NCBI RefSeq assembly: GCF_001280085.1
Contig: NZ_LGED01000252.1
Span: 1-37,618, forward strand
Length of the DNA: 37,618 nt
Direction of reading: 5' to 3'
From: Saccharothrix sp. NRRL B-16348
GTDB lineage: Bacteria; Actinomycetota; Actinomycetes; Mycobacteriales; Pseudonocardiaceae
This document shows, one piece after another, positions 34,675-37,618 of the stretch; position 1 is the first letter of the stretch, and each line of letters opens with the position of its first letter. Made by a program: the position numbers and the translations under genes. The notes under the pieces are model-generated. The model was not told the DNA's origin and did no database searches. It saw only the letters and a list, made by a program, of their open reading frames with translations.

Positions 34675-36737
34675 TGGCTATCCACTTCGAGCGGGACGAC
34701 GAGGGCGTCGTCACCCTCACGATGGACATGTCCGGTTCGGCGAACGTGATGAACGCCGAGTACCACCAGGACATGGGCGAGGCGGTCGCGCGACTGGAGG
34801 CGGAGCGCGACGACATCACGGGCGTGGTGCTCACGTCGGCCAAGAAGACGTTCTTCGCCGGTGGCGACCTGAACCTGCTGATCACGATCACGCCGGAGAA
34901 CGCGGCCGAGGCGCTCGGGTTCCTGGAGGAGATCAAGGGCCAGCTGCGGCGGCTGGAGCTGCTGGGCAAGCCCGTCGTCGCGGCGATCAACGGCAGCGCG
35001 CTCGGCGGCGGCCTGGAGATCGCGCTGGCGTGCCACCACCGGGTGGTCCTGGACGACGACAAGATCAAGCTCGGGTTGCCGGAGGCGACGCTGGGCCTGC
35101 TGCCCGGCGGTGGCGGCGTGACCCGGATGGTGCGGCTGCTCGGCGTGCAGCCCGCGTTGCCGCTGCTGATGGAGGGCAAGCAGCTGCGGCCGGCGCGGGC
35201 GTTGCAGGCCGGGATCGTGCACGAGCTGGCGTCGTCGCGCGAGGAGCTGATCGCCAAGGCGCGCGCGTGGATCAAGGCGAACCCGGCGCCGCAGCAGCCG
35301 TGGGACAAGCCGGGGTACGCCGTGCCGGACGTGCGGGTGGGCGACCCGAACCTGTACGGCCTGCTCGCCGCCGCGCCCGCCGTGCTGCGGAAGAAGACGC
35401 ACGGCGTGTACCCGGCGCCGGAGAAGGTCCTGGCCGCCGCGGTCGAGGGCGCGCTGGTGGACTTCGACACGGCGTTGAAGATCGAGGCGCGCTACTTCGT
35501 GGAGCTGGCCGCGGGTCAGGTCTCGAAGAACATGATCAGCACGTTCTGGTTCCAGCTGAACGAGATCAACGCGGGCAGGTCGCGGCCGTCCGGGGTCGAG
35601 CGGTCGAAGGTGGCCAAGGTCGGCGTGCTCGGCGCGGGCATGATGGGCGCGGGCATCGCCGAGGTCAGCGCCAAGGCCGGGATCGAGGTCGTGCTGAAGG
35701 ACGTGACGCTGGAGGCGGCCCGGCGCGGCGCCGGTGACACGCCGGGCATCACGCCGACCGACTCCGACGCCGACCTCGCGGGCTGCGACCTCGTGATCGA
35801 GGCGGTGTTCGAGAACCGCGAGCTGAAGAACAAGGTGCTGCCGGCGGCCGAGGCCGCGGCGCTGCCGGACGCGGTGATCGCGTCGAACACGTCGACGTTG
35901 CCGATCACCGGGCTGTCGTCGGCGCTGGGCGACCCCTCGCGGTTCATCGGGCTGCACTTCTTCTCGCCGGTGCCGAAGATGCGGCTGGTGGAGATCATCC
36001 GCGGGGAGAAGACGTCGGACGAGACGTTGGCGCGGGCGTTCGACTACGTGCTGCGGATCGGGAAGACGCCGATCGTGGTGAACGACAGCCGGGGCTTCTA
36101 CACGTCGCGGACGTTCGGCACCTACGTCACCGAGGCCGTGTCGATGGTGGCGGAGGGCGTGTCGCCGGCGTTGATCGAGAACGTGGCCCGGCGGGCGGGC
36201 ATGGCCGTGGGGCCGCTGGCGGTGTCGGACGAGGTGACGTTGACGCTGCAGCTGAAGATCCGCGACCAGACGTTGGCCGACGACCCTTCGGTGGCGGGCG
36301 CGCTGGGCGACCACCCGGCGTTCCGCGTGCTGGAGGAGCTGGTCGCGGAGGGGCGCACGGGCAAGTCCGGTGGGGCCGGGTTCTACGAGTACCCCGAAGG
36401 TGGGAAGAAGTCCCTGTGGCCGGGGCTGGCGCGGTACGCGCGGGCCGACGCGGGCGTGACGGAGCAGGACGTCGAGGACCGGTTGCTGTTCATCCAGTCG
36501 TTGGAGACGGTGCGGTGCCTGGACGAGGGCGTGCTGACGTCGATCGGTGACGCGAACGTGGGCTCCGTGTTCGGGTTCGGCTTCGCGCCGTGGAGCGGCG
36601 GCACGGTCCAGTTCATCAACTCCTACGGCTTGACGGAGTTCGTGGAGCGCGCCGACTACCTGGCCGACACCTACGGCGAGCGCTTCCGCCCACCGGCCTC
36701 CCTCCGCGACCGCGCCACCCGCAACGCCAAGTTCTGA
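34674..36737 (+). CDS. fadB: FadB-type enoyl-CoA hydratase / 3-hydroxyacyl-CoA dehydrogenase
   Basis: Bifunctional beta-oxidation subunit of 687 residues. The hydratase domain (about 1-190) has GSALGGGLEIALACHHR and the catalytic Glu in LGLPEATLGLLPGGGG. The dehydrogenase domain starts with the NAD-binding VGVLGAGMMGAGIAE (about 317-331). It continues with VIEAVFENRELK, ASNTSTLPIT and HFFSPVPKMRLVEI, and carries the catalytic His in the last stretch. Between VTLEAARRG (about 341) and ITPTDSDADLAG the loop is only about 7 residues. FadB relatives as I remember them have about 25 more residues here, an apparent in-frame deletion. The stop codon TGA (36735-36737) is immediately followed by a 22-bp-period repeat module. 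Confidence 0.95.
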   Translation: MAIHFERDDEGVVTLTMDMSGSANVMNAEYHQDMGEAVARLEAERDDITGVVLTSAKKTFFAGGDLNLLITITPENAAEALGFLEEIKGQLRRLELLGKPVVAAINGSALGGGLEIALACHHRVVLDDDKIKLGLPEATLGLLPGGGGVTRMVRLLGVQPALPLLMEGKQLRPARALQAGIVHELASSREELIAKARAWIKANPAPQQPWDKPGYAVPDVRVGDPNLYGLLAAAPAVLRKKTHGVYPAPEKVLAAAVEGALVDFDTALKIEARYFVELAAGQVSKNMISTFWFQLNEINAGRSRPSGVERSKVAKVGVLGAGMMGAGIAEVSAKAGIEVVLKDVTLEAARRGAGDTPGITPTDSDADLAGCDLVIEAVFENRELKNKVLPAAEAAALPDAVIASNTSTLPITGLSSALGDPSRFIGLHFFSPVPKMRLVEIIRGEKTSDETLARAFDYVLRIGKTPIVVNDSRGFYTSRTFGTYVTEAVSMVAEGVSPALIENVARRAGMAVGPLAVSDEVTLTLQLKIRDQTLADDPSVAGALGDHPAFRVLEELVAEGRTGKSGGAGFYEYPEGGKKSLWPGLARYARADAGVTEQDVEDRLLFIQSLETVRCLDEGVLTSIGDANVGSVFGFGFAPWSGGTVQFINSYGLTEFVERADYLADTYGERFRPPASLRDRATRNAKF

Positions 36738-36825
36738 CCCCCGCGAGAGTCCTACGTCCAGACGTCGAGAGTCCTACGTTCACGTCGCGCGTGTCCTACG
36801 TTCAGAACGCGCGTGTCCTACGTTC
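36734..36825 (+). repeat. 22-bp-period repeat module after fadB (4 units)
   Basis: Four direct copies of GTCCTACGTTC (first copy GTCCTACGTCC) at 36749-36759, 36771-36781, 36793-36803 and 36815-36825, start to start exactly 22 bp. The 11-base spacers are similar but not identical. The array begins with CCCCCGCGAGA directly after the fadB TGA. Bases 36734-36755 are an exact inverted copy of 37594-37615. Confidence 0.95.
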
Positions 36826-36830
36826 GCGTA

Positions 36831-36884
36831 CCCCGAGTTCAACGCTCAGAACAAGATCGTTTGTTCTGAGCGTTGAACTCGGGG
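36831..36884. terminator. 24-bp perfect palindrome between convergent genes
   Basis: Perfect 24-bp stem (36831-36854 with 36861-36884) and a six-base loop GATCGT, between fadB and the convergent gene at 36945-37466. It probably works as a bidirectional terminator or a very stable RNA end. Its arms are the shared tail of the two flanking repeat modules placed tail to tail. Confidence 0.85.
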
Positions 36885-36889
36885 GTCCT

Positions 36890-36944
36890 GAACGTAGGAC
36901 ACGGTGGTTCTGAACGTAGGACACGCGCGTGCTGACCGTAGGAC
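36890..36944 (-). repeat. 22-bp-period repeat module after the gene at 36945-37466 (3 units)
   Basis: Three copies in the opposite orientation at 36890-36900, 36912-36922 and 36934-36944 (the last has one change), 22 bp apart. They mirror the last three units of the fadB module exactly about 36857.5. The module directly touches the stop codon at 36945-36947. Confidence 0.95.
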
Positions 36945-37466
36945 TCACGGGATCAAGGGGTCGTAGGGCTCGTTCTCGGGGGTGAAGACGAGGACGAAGT
37001 CCTTGCCGAGGCCGGTGGCGACCTCGTGGAGGCGGGTCAGGACTTCGGCTTCGGTCGGGAGGTCCAAGCCGAGAGCGGCGGCTGCGCGGTCACGTCGAGC
37101 GACCATGTCCGGGATGTCCCGCAGGTAGTCGGCGGAGGCCGCGGCGCTCTGTTCCGCGGTGAACGCCGGGCAGTCCCGCCACCACGGCGCGACCAGCAGT
37201 AGCCGCAGCAGCTCCGGCAGGCCGATCGCGACCAGGGACGCGCGCCCTTCCGAGTCCGCGTACAGGACCGGACGTTCCTCGCCACCGGCACCGCAGAAGA
37301 AGTACGTCCCCCCTGCTCCCTCGCCCGCGAAGCCCTCCAACGCCGCGCCGGACGCGAGGTGGACTTCCTCGACGTGGTCCGCCCGATCGAGTTCGAAGTC
37401 GCCCGGCCAGTTCAAGAACCGGGCGACCCCGTCGTCTTCGGCGATGACGGTGAGCAGCGATCGCAC
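36945..37466 (-). CDS. Hypothetical protein, possibly SUKH (SMI1/KNR4)-like
   Basis: Protein of 173 residues. GTG 37466 has GGGAGG six bases upstream. It is soluble and acidic, with no signal or membrane segment. The middle resembles the SUKH fold used by many immunity proteins: EGFAGEGAGGTYFFCG, then PVLYADSEGRASLVAIGLPELLRLLL. The C-terminal half is helical (AASADYLRDIPDMVARRDRAAAALG), and FVLVFTPENEPYDPLIP closes the protein. SUKH proteins often counter polymorphic toxins, but no toxin gene is adjacent and the RHS gene is 30 kb away, so that role is a guess. 22-bp-period repeat arrays lie on both sides, one in its promoter region and one abutting its stop. Confidence 0.75.
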   Translation of the reverse strand: MRSLLTVIAEDDGVARFLNWPGDFELDRADHVEEVHLASGAALEGFAGEGAGGTYFFCGAGGEERPVLYADSEGRASLVAIGLPELLRLLLVAPWWRDCPAFTAEQSAAASADYLRDIPDMVARRDRAAAALGLDLPTEAEVLTRLHEVATGLGKDFVLVFTPENEPYDPLIP

Positions 37467-37500
37467 GTTCAGCCTCCCTGAGTGTCGGGCTCAGGATGCC

Positions 37501-37615
37501 TGAGCGTTCAACTCGGGTGTTCTGAACGTAGGACACGCGTGTTCTGAACGTAGGACACGCGCGACGCGAACGTAGGACTCTCGCGGGGTGAAGGTAGGAC
37601 TCTCGCGGGGGTCAG
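37501..37615 (-). repeat. Third 22-bp-period repeat module (4 units plus tail) at the right edge
   Basis: Four copies of the 11-base motif at 37524-37534, 37546-37556, 37568-37578 and 37590-37600, again 22 bp apart and read on the minus strand. The tail (37501-37517) matches 16 of 17 bases of the palindrome arm at 36867-36883 and lies at the same 23-bp distance from the first unit. The outer end (37594-37615) equals the fadB-side end inverted and includes a TGA on the minus strand, probably the stop codon of a gene beyond the window. Confidence 0.93.
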
Positions 37616-37618
37616 GCG

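Noticed and set aside
36945..37466. Immunity gene for the RHS toxin in the same window
   Set aside because: The RHS tail and its expected immunity gene lie at the left edge, 30 kb away; only a weak fold resemblance supports an immunity role.
36749..37600. CRISPR array
   Set aside because: Repeats are only 11 bases, spacers are 11 bases and similar to each other, orientation switches, and no cas gene is present.

Overview
This is a high-GC actinomycete chromosome segment. The gene content points to the Pseudonocardiales (Saccharothrix, Lentzea or Actinosynnema type). The evidence is an lsr2 gene, a SigE-family sigma/membrane partner pair, an ECF42-type sigma factor beside a DGPF (YCII) protein, a glycine-riboswitch gcvT-glyA operon, many GTG/TTG starts and strong GC bias at third codon positions. 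The genus is inferred, not shown.

Left third (1-12 kb): a minus-strand pair. A 1436-residue secreted LamG/DNRLRE-type surface protein is followed by a very large RHS/YD-repeat protein. The RHS gene runs off the left edge just after its core-closing motif, so its variable C-terminal (probable toxin) tail is only partly visible. Its 5' end looks frameshifted by one AC dinucleotide. Upstream lies about 1 kb with no convincing gene, then a tRNA with a leucine (CAA) anticodon but a short variable loop, and a csoR copper-sensor gene with a clear operator.

Middle (12-25 kb): mostly housekeeping genes. lsr2 and a fused pabAB (4-amino-4-deoxychorismate synthase) converge on a strong bidirectional terminator. 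Next come a sigma factor and its membrane partner, a membrane metallophosphoesterase, and a three-gene polyamine operon (PLP decarboxylase, speD, speE) behind two tandem palindromic operator-like sites. These are followed by an S9 dipeptidyl peptidase, a secreted repeat protein, the YCII/ECF42 pair and a RutE-like nitroreductase.

Right (25-36.7 kb): gcvT-glyA form an operon with a good promoter, a tandem glycine riboswitch, a hairpin that can cover a Shine-Dalgarno sequence, and a 34-codon leader ORF joined to gcvT by TGATG. Small conserved membrane proteins follow. Then a fatty-acyl-CoA block appears: an AMACR-like racemase and a long-chain-type acyl-CoA dehydrogenase on the minus strand, and a GNAT, thiolase (fadA) and fadB on the plus strand, with a perfect 20-bp palindrome in the divergent region.

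Right end (36.73-37.62 kb): the most unusual part. An 11-nt motif (GTCCTACGTTC, or its complement) occurs 11 times at an exact 22-bp period. The copies form three modules. Two start at the stop codons of fadB and of a small SUKH-like gene. The third starts at what looks like the stop codon of a gene lying beyond the window. Each module ends in the same tail, and the two convergent modules mirror each other exactly around a 24-bp-stem palindrome. I know of no named element that matches this.
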